From Streptomyces sp. NBS 14/10 (GTDB lineage Bacteria; Actinomycetota; Actinomycetes; Streptomycetales; Streptomycetaceae), in contig NZ_NCSM01000011.1 in the NCBI RefSeq assembly GCF_002224125.1, positions 534,722 to 598,721 of the forward strand: DNA of 64,000 bases. The letters are read 5' to 3'. Both the position numbers and the translations under genes were made by a program. How positions within the stretch are numbered: position 1 is the first letter of the stretch; the number at the start of each line of letters is the position of its first letter. Positions 9,013 to 17,774 of this stretch are shown here, in pieces. The notes below the pieces were generated by a model, which saw only the letters and a program-made list of their open reading frames with translations, was not told where the DNA came from and did no database searches.

Positions 9013-10259
9013 CGGTTTTCCTCTTGTCGTTCGGCCAGGGCTTCCGCCTGGGTCTGGGTCTGGATCTGGATCTGGGGCTCGGGCTCGGGCTGGAGGGGCA
9101 GGGCGGTGGCGACTTCGAAGCCGCCCTCGGGACGGGGCCCGGCGCGCAGGTCGCCGCCGACGGAGTGGGCGCGTTCACGCATGCCCATCAGGCCGTAGCC
9201 GCCGCCGGGAAGCGACGGCGTGACGGCAGTGCCCTCGTTGGTCACGGTGATGAGCAGGCGTGAGTCCGAATAGACGAGCCGGACACGGGCCGCATGGTCG
9301 GACGCGTGTTTCGTGGCGTTGGTCAGGGCCTCCTGGATGATCCGGTACGCCGTCAGGTCCACCCCCGGAGACAGGGGCCGAGCCCTTCCCTCGGTGGTGA
9401 CCGTGACCGTCAGACCGGCCGACTCGCAGCGGGCCACCAGCTCCGGCAGACGACTCAGACCCGGGGTCGGCTCCAGAGGGTCGGCCTCCGGGGCGCCGGT
9501 CTCGCGTAGCACACTCACCGTGGCGCTCAGTTCCAGCAGCGCGGATGAGGTGGTGCCGACCAGGTCGGTGAGGATCTTCCGGGCCTGTTCCGGTTGAGTG
9601 GTGGCAAGGTGGGCGGCGGTGCCGGCCTGGGCGTTGGCGACGGCCATGTGGTGGGCGATGGCGTCGTGCAGCTCGCGGGCGATGCGCATACGTTCCTCAG
9701 CGACGCGCAGCCGGGCCTCCTCCTCACGGGTACGTTCGGCGTGCGCGGCGCGGGCCTGCACGGACTCCAGGTAGGCGCGCCTGAAGCGGCTCATGCCGCC
9801 CAGGGACAGGGCCAGCAGCAGCCACACCACCGTGCCCACGGACCGGAGCATGATGTTGTCCCCGAGCGGGGCGGCGGACAGCGAGGTGGCCACCAGCACG
9901 GCCATGGTCGGGTAGCCGTAGATCGCGGTGGTTCGGGAGTCGGTGAGGGCGGCGAGCCAGTAGAGGGCGGCGATGACGGGAGCCAGCAGCAGCGGGCTGG
10001 GCAGGTAGTCCAGGCCGGTCATGACGGCGGCGGCCGCCACGGTGACGGCAAGTGCGGCACGCGGGTGGCTGCGGGATTTCAGGACGGCGGCGCCGCAGAC
10101 GAAGGCGAGGATCCGGGCGGGCCACACATTCTCCGGGGGCGAGAATTCGGAGGTGCTGATCTGGGCTCCGAAGATCGTGAGGGCGCACAGCGCCATTGCC
10201 ATCACCACGTCCGCGGCCCGGGAGTGGCGCTCCGCGTACCGTTCGAGGTTGCTCGTCAT
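9009..10259 (-). CDS. NarL-type sensor histidine kinase
   Basis: 416 aa. About five or six hydrophobic segments in the first 150 residues, then a HisKA_3 dimerisation domain with the phospho-acceptor in ARELHDAIAHHMAV (about 195-208) and an HATPase_c domain (YRIIQEALTNATKH, GGGYGLMGMRERA). The C-terminus has an acidic/Gln run of Pro-Glu and Ile-Gln-Thr-Gln repeats. The ATG is preceded by CCGGAGAAACACG. It lies 121 bp downstream of the MMPL gene on the same strand and overlaps the response-regulator gene by 4 bp, so exporter, sensor and regulator look like one operon. Confidence 0.93.
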   Translation of the reverse strand: MTSNLERYAERHSRAADVVMAMALCALTIFGAQISTSEFSPPENVWPARILAFVCGAAVLKSRSHPRAALAVTVAAAAVMTGLDYLPSPLLLAPVIAALYWLAALTDSRTTAIYGYPTMAVLVATSLSAAPLGDNIMLRSVGTVVWLLLALSLGGMSRFRRAYLESVQARAAHAERTREEEARLRVAEERMRIARELHDAIAHHMAVANAQAGTAAHLATTQPEQARKILTDLVGTTSSALLELSATVSVLRETGAPEADPLEPTPGLSRLPELVARCESAGLTVTVTTEGRARPLSPGVDLTAYRIIQEALTNATKHASDHAARVRLVYSDSRLLITVTNEGTAVTPSLPGGGYGLMGMRERAHSVGGDLRAGPRPEGGFEVATALPLQPEPEPQIQIQTQTQAEALAERQEENR

Positions 10260-10380
10260 CGTGTTTCTCCGGGTGGGAGTGCTGGGTCCATGGTCGCCGA
10301 TGGTCGCCGTTGGCCGGGAGGGCGGCCGTGTGGGCCGCCCGAGGCCTTGTCCCGGGCGGCCCAGGGGCGGGCGGAGTCGG

Positions 10381-12645
10381 TCAGACGCGCGCTTCGACCG
10401 GCTGGTCAGGGGCCGGGGCCGGGCCCGCGTCCGGGGCCTGGTTCCCGTCCGGCCGGCGGCTGAGTGCTTCCCCTTCCACGTCCACCCGCGGCAGGATCCT
10501 GGCCAGCCACTTCGGCAGCCACCAGGCCTTGTCGCCGAGCAGGGCGAGGACGGCGGGCACGATCGCCATACGGACGACGAAGGCGTCGAAGAGTACGGCG
10601 ATGGCCAGGCCGAACCCGATCATCTTGATCATGGAGCCGTCCTCGGCGATGAATCCGGAGAAAACCGCGATCATGATGAGCGCGGCGGCCACCACCACGC
10701 GGGCGCTGTGCCGGAACCCGGACACCACGGCCTGCTTGGCCGACTCACCGTGGGTGTACGCCTCCCGCATCCGGGAGACCAGGAAGACCTCGTAGTCCAT
10801 GGCCAGTCCGAAGACGATGCCCACGAGGAAGATCGGCATCAGGCTCATGATCGGGCCGGTCTGCTCCACGCCGAAGAGGCTTGCGAGGTGGCCCTGCTGG
10901 AAGACCAGTACCACCACGCCGAGGGCCGCGAGCACCGAGAGCAGGAAGCCGAGCGCCGCCTTGAGGGGTACGAAGACGGACCGGAAGACCACCATCAGCA
11001 GCACGACGGCCAGGCCGACGATCGTGATCAGGTACGGGACCAGTGCCGACTGGACCTTGGCCGCGACGTCGATGTTCAGTGCGGTGGTGCCGGTGACCTC
11101 GAAGGTCGCGGACGTGTCCGACTCCAGGGCGGGACGTTCGGCGCGGATGGTCTTGACCAGGGTCTTGGTCTTCGCGTCGGTGGGGGCGGTGGTCGGGGTG
11201 GCCTGGAACACCGCCGTGTCACCGGCCTTGTTGAAGCCGGCCTGCGAGACCGAGACGATTCCCTTCGTGTCGCCGATCTTCTCGCTGATCGTCCTCACGG
11301 CGGCCTTGGGGTCGGACACTCCCTTGGCGTCCACGACGATGGTCAGCGGGCCGTTGAAGCCGGGGCCGAAGCCCTTGGCGAGGTCGTCGTAGGCGCGGCG
11401 CTCGGTGGTGGCGGTGGACTTGGCCTCGTCACCCGGCATACCCAGTTGCAGGGACGCCATCGGTACGGCGAGGGCGCCGAGCCCGAGAGCACCGAGGATC
11501 AGTACCGGGAGAGGCCGGCGCAGGACGAAGCGGGCCCAGCGGGTGCCGAAGTTCTCCTTGCTGCCCTTCTCCGCCTTCTCCGCCTTCTCCGCCTTCTCCG
11601 CCGCGACGTCAGTCCTGGACCCCTTGCGCATCCGGCGCCCCAGCACCGCGTTCGGCCAGAACCCGAGGAACGCCGGGACGAACGTCAGCGCGACCAGTAC
11701 GGCGATCACGACCGCCGCCGCGGCGGCCAGGCCCATCTTCGTCAGCATCGGAATCCCGACCACCGACAGGCCGGCCAGCGCGATCACCACGGTGAGGCCG
11801 GCGAAGACGACCGCTGAGCCGGCAGTACCCACAGCCAGACCGGCCGCCTCCTGGGGCGTGTGGCCCTTGCCACGCTCCTCGCGGTAGCGGGAGACGACGA
11901 ACAGCGCGTAGTCGATGCCGACCGCCAGGCCCAGCATCATTCCCAGGGTGCTGGTGTCCGAGGACAGACCGAGCGGGTGGGCCAGCATCATGATCCCGAA
12001 CAGGCTCACGGCGACACCGACGATCGCGGTCAGCAGCGGCAGCCCGGCCGCGGCCAGCGAGCCGAAGGTGATCAGCAGCACGACGGCCGCCACCGAGATG
12101 CCGACGATCTCGGCGACCCCGCTGACGCCACCGCCGGCATCCATCGCGGAGCCGCCGGTCTCGACGGTCAGGCCCGCCTCACGCGCGTGGTCGGCGGCCT
12201 TGTTCACCGCCGTACGGCTGGCGTCGGTGACCTTGTCCTGCGCCATCTTGTAGGTGACGGTCGCGTACGCCGTCGAACCGTCCTTGCTGACGGCGTGCGA
12301 CTCGAAGGGATCCGCGACCCTGGCCACCTGCGAGCCGTTGCCCAGGGAGTCCACCGTCTCCTCGATGGCCTTCCTGTTGTCGGTCGCGGTCACCTTCTGC
12401 CCATCGGGGGCGACGAAGACGACCGTGGCGCCGGCGCCGTCGGCACTCGCTCCGGGGAAGCGCTGCCGCATGAGATCGTAGGCCTTCTGGGACTCGATCC
12501 CCGGCATCGAGGAGTCATCGCTGGAAGCCTCCGACGCCTGCACACCACCCAGACCCACGGCGGCCACGATGGCCAGCCACATCAGGGCGACGTAGCCTCG
12601 TCGCCGGAAGGCCGTACGGCCCAGTCGATAGAGAAAAGTTGCCAT
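10381..12645 (-). CDS. MMPL-family (RND-type) membrane transporter
   Basis: 754 aa from ATG ATGGCAACTTTTC, with GGAG nine bases upstream; a GTG 12 codons earlier lacks a ribosome site. Two MMPL halves, each with a large external loop and a six-helix bundle: a first helix at VALMWLAIVAAVGLGG, AVGIDYALFVVSRYRE and FGLAMDYEVFLVSRMRE carry the RND-type Asp-Tyr pairs that couple proton flux. MMPL proteins export lipids or hydrophobic antibiotics. A cytosolic linker carries a tandem Glu-Lys-Ala tract encoded by a 9-bp repeat. Gene order suggests control by the two-component system just downstream; a three-copy GCTACTG array lies in its promoter region. Confidence 0.92.
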   Translation of the reverse strand: MATFLYRLGRTAFRRRGYVALMWLAIVAAVGLGGVQASEASSDDSSMPGIESQKAYDLMRQRFPGASADGAGATVVFVAPDGQKVTATDNRKAIEETVDSLGNGSQVARVADPFESHAVSKDGSTAYATVTYKMAQDKVTDASRTAVNKAADHAREAGLTVETGGSAMDAGGGVSGVAEIVGISVAAVVLLITFGSLAAAGLPLLTAIVGVAVSLFGIMMLAHPLGLSSDTSTLGMMLGLAVGIDYALFVVSRYREERGKGHTPQEAAGLAVGTAGSAVVFAGLTVVIALAGLSVVGIPMLTKMGLAAAAAVVIAVLVALTFVPAFLGFWPNAVLGRRMRKGSRTDVAAEKAEKAEKAEKGSKENFGTRWARFVLRRPLPVLILGALGLGALAVPMASLQLGMPGDEAKSTATTERRAYDDLAKGFGPGFNGPLTIVVDAKGVSDPKAAVRTISEKIGDTKGIVSVSQAGFNKAGDTAVFQATPTTAPTDAKTKTLVKTIRAERPALESDTSATFEVTGTTALNIDVAAKVQSALVPYLITIVGLAVVLLMVVFRSVFVPLKAALGFLLSVLAALGVVVLVFQQGHLASLFGVEQTGPIMSLMPIFLVGIVFGLAMDYEVFLVSRMREAYTHGESAKQAVVSGFRHSARVVVAAALIMIAVFSGFIAEDGSMIKMIGFGLAIAVLFDAFVVRMAIVPAVLALLGDKAWWLPKWLARILPRVDVEGEALSRRPDGNQAPDAGPAPAPDQPVEARV
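11567..11602. repeat. Four exact 9-bp tandem repeats inside the MMPL gene
   Basis: Four copies of ttctccgcc on the plus strand, read in the gene as repeated Glu-Lys-Ala in the cytosolic linker between the MMPL halves. Nine-base units change length without breaking frame, so copy number may vary between strains. Confidence 0.85.
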
Positions 12646-12719
12646 GTCAGGCCACTCCAGATCCGTTCCTCGATTGCCCACCCAGCCTCGCCCGGGAGGA
12701 CGTGTCCCGTCGTCGTGCG

Positions 12720-12778
12720 GCTACTGGCACTGCGGGCTACTGAAGTCACTGGACCAGCTACTGAAATCGCAGTAGGAG
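12720..12778. promoter_or_regulatory. GCTACTG repeat array and CTACTG-N6-CAGTAG palindrome
   Basis: GCTACTG occurs at 12720, 12736 and 12757; the last forms CTACTG-AAATCG-CAGTAG (12758-12775). The array lies between the MMPL gene (leftward) and the epimerase gene (rightward) and is a likely operator for either. The 10-mer GCAGTAGGAG at its right end also occurs upstream of the second MMPL gene. Confidence 0.55.
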
Positions 12779-12841
12779 CCGGTGAAGCCGTCTCCTACGT
12801 CGGTCCGACATCGCGGTGCGCCGCGGGAGGGGAGAAGCACC

Positions 12842-13795
12842 GTGAAGATAGTGATACCCGGAGGAACCGGTCAGGTGGGCGGCATACTCAACCGCACGCT
12901 GACCGCCGCGGGCCACGAGGTCGTGGTGGTCACCAGACGGCCGACGCAGGACGGTGAACTCCGGTGGGACGGCAGAACTCTCGGCCCCTGGGCGGAGACG
13001 ATCGACGGCAGCGATGTCGTGATCAACCTGGCCGGCCGCAGCGTCAGCTGCCGCTACACCGAGCAGAACCTCCGGGCCATGATGGACTCGCGGGTGGACT
13101 CCGCGCGCGTCGTGGGCGAGGCGATCGCGGCTGCCCGACGGCCTCCCCAGGTCTGGCTCCAGATGAGCACCGCCACCATCTACGCCCACCGCTTCGACGC
13201 ACCTCACGACGAGGCGACGGGAGTGATCGGCGGTGGCGAACCCGATGTCCCCCGCTACTGGGATTTCAGCGTCGAGATCGCGAAGAACTGGGAGCGGGAG
13301 CAGCAACGGGCCCAGACGCCGCGCACCCGCAAGGTGGCCCTGCGCTCGGCGATGGTGATGAGCCCCGACCGCGGTGGCGTATTCGACTACCTGCTGTGGC
13401 TGGCGCGGCTCGGCCTCGGCGGGCCGGTCGCGGGCGGCGACCAGTACATGCCCTGGATCCACGACCACGACTTCGTCCGCGCGACGACGTTCCTCATCGA
13501 TCGGGACGACATCACCGGACCGGTCAATCTCGCGGCCCCCACTCCCCTCCCCCAGCGGGCATTCATGCACGCGCTGCGAAAGGCGGGTGGCGCTCCGGTG
13601 GGCCTGCCGGCCACGAAGTGGATGGCCGAGATCGGCGCCTTCGTCCTGCGATCCGACACCGAACTCCTGCTCAAGAGCCGCCGCGTCGTGCCGGGCCGGC
13701 TACTTGAAACCGGCTTCACATTCGACCACACCCATTGGCCACAGGCCGCGGATGAACTCGTGCGGCGGGCACGCCACGAGCGGCGCCGCACCTGA
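12842..13795 (+). CDS. TIGR01777-family NAD-dependent epimerase/dehydratase-like protein
   Basis: 317 aa. The N-terminal Rossmann motif GGTGQVGG follows directly after KIVIP, and family features include TVRRPTQDG-like turn, INLAGRSV (family motif NLAG), SRVDSARVV and a C-terminal DUF1731-type end. The GTG start has a strong ribosome site (GGGAGGGGAG then AAGCACC); a start 20 codons earlier has none. Family members resemble YfcH and the SDR39U1 group, with no established substrate. Divergent from the MMPL gene. Confidence 0.88.
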   Translation: MKIVIPGGTGQVGGILNRTLTAAGHEVVVVTRRPTQDGELRWDGRTLGPWAETIDGSDVVINLAGRSVSCRYTEQNLRAMMDSRVDSARVVGEAIAAARRPPQVWLQMSTATIYAHRFDAPHDEATGVIGGGEPDVPRYWDFSVEIAKNWEREQQRAQTPRTRKVALRSAMVMSPDRGGVFDYLLWLARLGLGGPVAGGDQYMPWIHDHDFVRATTFLIDRDDITGPVNLAAPTPLPQRAFMHALRKAGGAPVGLPATKWMAEIGAFVLRSDTELLLKSRRVVPGRLLETGFTFDHTHWPQAADELVRRARHERRRT

Positions 13796-13872
13796 GCGTC
13801 CCGGGTCCGACGAAGCCACGCGTTCTCACGCACGGTGGGTTCACCGGCCCGGGACAGTTCCCTTTGTGGCTG

Positions 13873-16800
13873 TCAGTCCAGCGGTTCGATCCAGAGGTTC
13901 CTGAAGCGGACCTTGTTGCCGTGGTCCTGGAGCCGGATCGCGCCCGTCGCCGCCGATTCGGCGTCGCCGGCGGCGGTCGGGCCGTCCACTGCCACGTTGT
14001 CGTGGACCTTCTTGCCGTTCCAGACCACGGTGATCCTGGCGTCATCGGTCTTCTGGCCCGCGGCGTCGAAACGGGCCGCGCGGAAATCGATGTCGTACGT
14101 CTGCCAGGTTTCCGGTGCGGTGGCGGCGTTCAGGTCGGCGGCCTTTTTGTTGTAAATGGCCGCGGCCTCGTTCGAGGCGAGTTTCTCCACTCCGAACGAG
14201 TCCAGGATCTGGATCTCGTACCGCTCCTGGAGGTAGATGCCGCTGTTCCCGCGGTCTTGCCCGGTGACATCGTCCGGCAGCTTCGGCACCCGGAATTCGG
14301 CATGCAGCCTGAAGTCGCCGAAAGCCTGTTTGGTGCGGATGTCGCCGCAGCACACCTCGATGGAGTCCTCGGCGGTGTGCGGCCATTCGACGCCGCGTCC
14401 GTCGGTGTGCTGCCAGGCGGTGGAGACGCTGCCGCCGGAGAACAGGTCGATCCGGCTGCCGGGTCTGCGCACCTCGATCATGTCGAGGTTGACGTGGCCG
14501 GTGTCCTCGGGCCGATAGGTATAGGCGATGGTGTTGCGGCCCTTGCGCAGGGAGAGCCGTTCGGTCTTGGTGGACCAGCGGTTCCAGGCGCCGGTGGAGG
14601 GGAGGCTGGTCTGCTGTGCCTGCCCGCCGTTGACGGTGATGCCGATGGTCTTGGTGCCCGTGAAGGGGTTGGGGCCGTTGGCGTAGCGCAGCGCCACGTC
14701 GTAGCTGCCCTTCGCGGGTGCGTCGACCTCGAAGGTGGCCGTGGCGCCCTGCGTGCCGAAGCCGTCGACGAAGCCGCCGCCGGTGTAGCCGGCGTGCTCG
14801 GTGTCGATGGCGGCTCCGCCCGTCAGGCGTGCCGATTCCGCGTCGTACGAGGTGATGGGCTGCTCGGGGCCAGGACGTGCGTTCAGCGTGTACCAGGCCT
14901 CGGTGGACCACAGTTGCTCACCGGTGTCCGAGGCGAAGGGGCGCGGTGAGCGTACGTGCACCACCCGGTCGGTCTTGAGGCCCGGGATCGTGAGCCGGAC
15001 CGTGCGGCGGTCGTCGGACAGTCGGGCGGCTGCGACGGGAAGAGTCTCTTCGTCGACCTTGGGGCCGCCGTACGCCGGGGTGGGGACGTAGCGCCACTGC
15101 TCGACGGAGTAGGCGCCGTTCGTCAGCTTGGCGGCGGTCTCCTCCGACAGGGGCTTCGTATAGGTGAGTTCGAAGCCGTCGCGGGTGGCGCGCATGGTCT
15201 TGATGTCGAAGGCGGTGGTGCCGTTCGGCGTGAGTTTTTGCAGGCCGAAGCGGAGTTTGCCTTCCTGGCCCCAGTTTCCGTCGGCGCCGAGACCGCCGGC
15301 GTAGATCGCACCGTCCGGTCCGGTGCTGATACGGGTGATGCCGGCCTCCAGGCCCTGGGTGTGCCGGAACACCGCGCCCTGGTATTCGCCGTCCATCTTC
15401 TCCAGGTCGGCGCGCTGGATTCCGCCGTAGGTGACGTCGCCGAAGAGCATTTGCCCGGCGAAGGGCCCCTTCTTCAACAGCATCGGCGTGCTGGGCGAGT
15501 TGGCTATCTCGTTCTGCGGCAGCCAGAGCACGGGCTTGGTGACTTGGCGGTCGTCGAACGGGCCGTCCGGGTTGGTGTAGTGGTTGAAGAAGCGGTCCTG
15601 CTTGATGTGGACCAGCTTGGAGGCGGGCAGCCAGCCGCCCTGATTGTCGGTGACGAAGAGATCGCCCTCGGGGCCCCGTCCGATCCCGTTCGGCGTACGG
15701 AGGCCACCGGCCAGGTAACTGACCTTTCCGGTCTTCTTGTTCACCTTGATGGTGGTGCCGCGGTTCGCGGCGGGCTGCGGATCGGTGGTCGCACCGCCGT
15801 AGTTGATGGCCACCGAGAGGTTCAGATAGAAGTTCCCCTTCTCGTAGAGCAGTCCGAAGGCGAACTCGTGGAAGTTCCCTCCGTACGGCCATTCGGCGAC
15901 CTTGCGGATCTCGTCCGCGGTGTTGTCGCCCTCGAGGTCGGACAACTCGGTGAGCTGGTGCTTCTCCGAGACGTAGAGCTTTCCGTCGACGTACTTGATC
16001 CCCATCGGCTCCTTCAGGCCGCCGGCGATCTTCTTGTACGTCACCTTCTCCGGGCCGGTGTCACCCGTGACGTGGTCGAGGACGTACACCTCTCCCTCCG
16101 TCTTGGTACTGCCGCCCCACGTCGTCACGGCGAGCTTGCCGCCCGGCAGCCAGTCCATCGCGGAGACCTGCGGCTCGAAGCCCTCGGGACGCAGATCGGT
16201 GAGGGTGTAGCCGGGGTTGACCGAGGTCAACGGGAGGCCGTCGCCGGGGGTGTCGTAGTTGCCCTCGCACTCCTTGCGGCCGGGGGCGGTGACACGGACG
16301 ACGCCGGCGTCGGTGCTGAGCACGGAGTTCGGGACGAGGGAGAAGTCGTCGGCGCCCGGCGGCTTCCACTGGAGGGTGACCTGCTGCTCGCCACCGCGGT
16401 CGAAGTGGTCGATGCGCAGGGCGTGGTAGCCGGATGTAAGGGCGATCTCGCCGTCCTTGGGTTCGGCGCCGTGCAGTCCGTCGTGGTCGACGACCTTCTT
16501 GTCGCCGATGAGCAGCCGGGAGCCGTCGTCGCTGATCAGGCGGAACGCGTACGTGCCGTCGGTGGGGACGTTGATGTTGCCGATGATCTGCGACACGAAG
16601 TTGTCGGTGAAGCCGAAGCCCTCGGTGGAGGACCAGTCGACGTTGGGGATCAGCTTGTCGACGTTGGGGGTCTGGGCCGGCTTGAGGTCGCAGAGCTTGC
16701 TCAGCGGGGACTGGATGTCGAAGACGCGGAGGGTGACGCCGGGTTCCTGGGGCGGCAGGTCACCGAAGGGCTTTTCGTCCGCTTCGGCGGCCGGTGTCGC

Positions 16801-16896
16801 GAGACCGCCGGTGAGAAGGGCCGCGAGGAGCAGGCCGGCGAATCTTCGTGGCCTACGGCGATGGCTGCGGGGGCTCGGGTACTTGCGTGGCGTCAC
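13873..16896 (-). CDS. Secreted multidomain protein: PA14, beta-propeller, CBM and DUF1080 domains
   Basis: 1007 aa. Signal peptide with an Arg-rich n-region and LLLAALLTGGLATPAAEA (cleavage near 38). A PA14-like module (about 50-200, DGTYAFRLISDDGSRLLI) is followed by a glucose/sorbosone-dehydrogenase-like propeller (about 230-560), a beta-sandwich CBM6/35-like module (about 690-800) and a C-terminal DUF1080 fold (about 815-1007). DUF1080 proteins include 3-keto-disaccharide hydrolases, so a role in extracellular breakdown of oxidised sugars or glycosides is likely. The GTG start has AGGAGGAAGA very close upstream. TetR gene 198 bp upstream on the same strand may or may not be linked. Confidence 0.85.
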   Translation of the reverse strand: MTPRKYPSPRSHRRRPRRFAGLLLAALLTGGLATPAAEADEKPFGDLPPQEPGVTLRVFDIQSPLSKLCDLKPAQTPNVDKLIPNVDWSSTEGFGFTDNFVSQIIGNINVPTDGTYAFRLISDDGSRLLIGDKKVVDHDGLHGAEPKDGEIALTSGYHALRIDHFDRGGEQQVTLQWKPPGADDFSLVPNSVLSTDAGVVRVTAPGRKECEGNYDTPGDGLPLTSVNPGYTLTDLRPEGFEPQVSAMDWLPGGKLAVTTWGGSTKTEGEVYVLDHVTGDTGPEKVTYKKIAGGLKEPMGIKYVDGKLYVSEKHQLTELSDLEGDNTADEIRKVAEWPYGGNFHEFAFGLLYEKGNFYLNLSVAINYGGATTDPQPAANRGTTIKVNKKTGKVSYLAGGLRTPNGIGRGPEGDLFVTDNQGGWLPASKLVHIKQDRFFNHYTNPDGPFDDRQVTKPVLWLPQNEIANSPSTPMLLKKGPFAGQMLFGDVTYGGIQRADLEKMDGEYQGAVFRHTQGLEAGITRISTGPDGAIYAGGLGADGNWGQEGKLRFGLQKLTPNGTTAFDIKTMRATRDGFELTYTKPLSEETAAKLTNGAYSVEQWRYVPTPAYGGPKVDEETLPVAAARLSDDRRTVRLTIPGLKTDRVVHVRSPRPFASDTGEQLWSTEAWYTLNARPGPEQPITSYDAESARLTGGAAIDTEHAGYTGGGFVDGFGTQGATATFEVDAPAKGSYDVALRYANGPNPFTGTKTIGITVNGGQAQQTSLPSTGAWNRWSTKTERLSLRKGRNTIAYTYRPEDTGHVNLDMIEVRRPGSRIDLFSGGSVSTAWQHTDGRGVEWPHTAEDSIEVCCGDIRTKQAFGDFRLHAEFRVPKLPDDVTGQDRGNSGIYLQERYEIQILDSFGVEKLASNEAAAIYNKKAADLNAATAPETWQTYDIDFRAARFDAAGQKTDDARITVVWNGKKVHDNVAVDGPTAAGDAESAATGAIRLQDHGNKVRFRNLWIEPLD

Positions 16897-17059
16897 TCTT
16901 CCTCCTGCTGGGCGCTAGGCGGAGCGACCGACGGCGGACCGCGGTCATGGAGTGGAGCTCGTCCACGTACGGGTGGTGCAGCGGCATTCCGCCGTGATGC
17001 ACGCAGACGTCCGTACGAAATCGACGCCCAGCGTACGAACAACACCCCGAACCGTCCAT

Positions 17060-17077
17060 ACTTTGTCCTCAACAAGT
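17060..17077. promoter_or_regulatory. Imperfect palindrome upstream of the secreted PA14/DUF1080 gene
   Basis: ACTTTGTCCTCAACAAGT, in an AT-richer stretch 164-181 bp before the GTG of the secreted protein gene. It has perfect ACTT/AAGT ends with partial inner symmetry, of a size bound by sugar-responsive ROK or LacI proteins. Binding factor unknown. Confidence 0.35.
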
Positions 17078-17094
17078 CGAAAGTCCCCGAGCGA

Positions 17095-17676
17095 TCAGAG
17101 CTGTTCGTCGGGGAGGGCAGACGCGGCGTTGACGACGGCGTGCACGACTCCGGCGACGAGTTGCCGGTTGAGGGGGGCGGCGTCGAAGCGGCGGTGCATG
17201 GGCCAGCCCTCGATCAGTGCGTCGAGGGCCCGGGCCACTCCGGGAGTGAAGTGCAGGGCGAGGCTTTCCCGGCTGCGTGCGAGCCAGGAGCGGGTGGTCG
17301 CGGCTACCGCGGTGTTGTGGTTGGCGTAGGCGTACATCTCGAAGATGAGCGTCATGTCGCGGTCAGTGGCGTAGGCCGGCCCGCAGATCAGCTCGACCAC
17401 GGCCGCCTCCGCCTCGGCGGTCGACCCGGCGCGCTGCACGGTGCGGCGGTAGAGCTGGGACATCGTGTCGGCGAGGCGGGCGAACGCCAGCGCCAGCAGA
17501 TTGTCCATACCGTCGAAGTAGTACGTCAGCGAGCCCAGCGGGACACCGGCCCGTGAAGCGATCTTGCGATGGGTCGTCCGGTGAACGCCGCCCTCCGCGA
17601 TGACGTCGAGAGCGGCGTCGAGGATCCGGTCCTTGCGTCCGGGATCGTTCGGGATCTCACGCCGTGTGCCGCTCAC
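17095..17676 (-). CDS. TetR-family repressor, likely of the divergent MFS gene
   Basis: 193 aa. N-terminal helix-turn-helix (RILDAALDVIAEGGVHRTTH then SRAGVPLGSLTYYFDGMDNL, about 17-62), with a ligand-binding C-terminal domain. GTG start. Divergent from an MFS transporter gene, with a perfect 14-bp palindrome between the two: the classic layout of a repressor controlling an exporter and itself. The ligand, presumably a transported compound, is unknown. Confidence 0.9.
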   Translation of the reverse strand: MSGTRREIPNDPGRKDRILDAALDVIAEGGVHRTTHRKIASRAGVPLGSLTYYFDGMDNLLALAFARLADTMSQLYRRTVQRAGSTAEAEAAVVELICGPAYATDRDMTLIFEMYAYANHNTAVAATTRSWLARSRESLALHFTPGVARALDALIEGWPMHRRFDAAPLNRQLVAGVVHAVVNAASALPDEQL

Positions 17677-17712
17677 GCCCCCAATGTGTCACACGGCGAC
17701 CCCGCCGAAGTG

Positions 17713-17726
17713 TGTACGATCGTACA
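17713..17726. promoter_or_regulatory. Perfect 14-bp palindrome TGTACGATCGTACA, probable TetR operator
   Basis: Exact two-fold symmetric site in the 98-bp gap between the TetR gene and the MFS gene, 37 bp before the TetR GTG and 49 bp before the MFS start. It is the strongest operator candidate there. Confidence 0.65.
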
Positions 17727-17774
17727 GACTCCTTCGGACTCCTGTGCTCGGTCATCTCCTGTGAGGCATTCCCT

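Noticed and set aside
10021..11817. 598-codon plus-strand frame
   Set aside because: Antisense to the sensor kinase and MMPL genes, no domain features.
14956..17556. 866-codon plus-strand frame
   Set aside because: Antisense to the secreted PA14/DUF1080 gene and the TetR; low-complexity Val/Gly/Glu composition.
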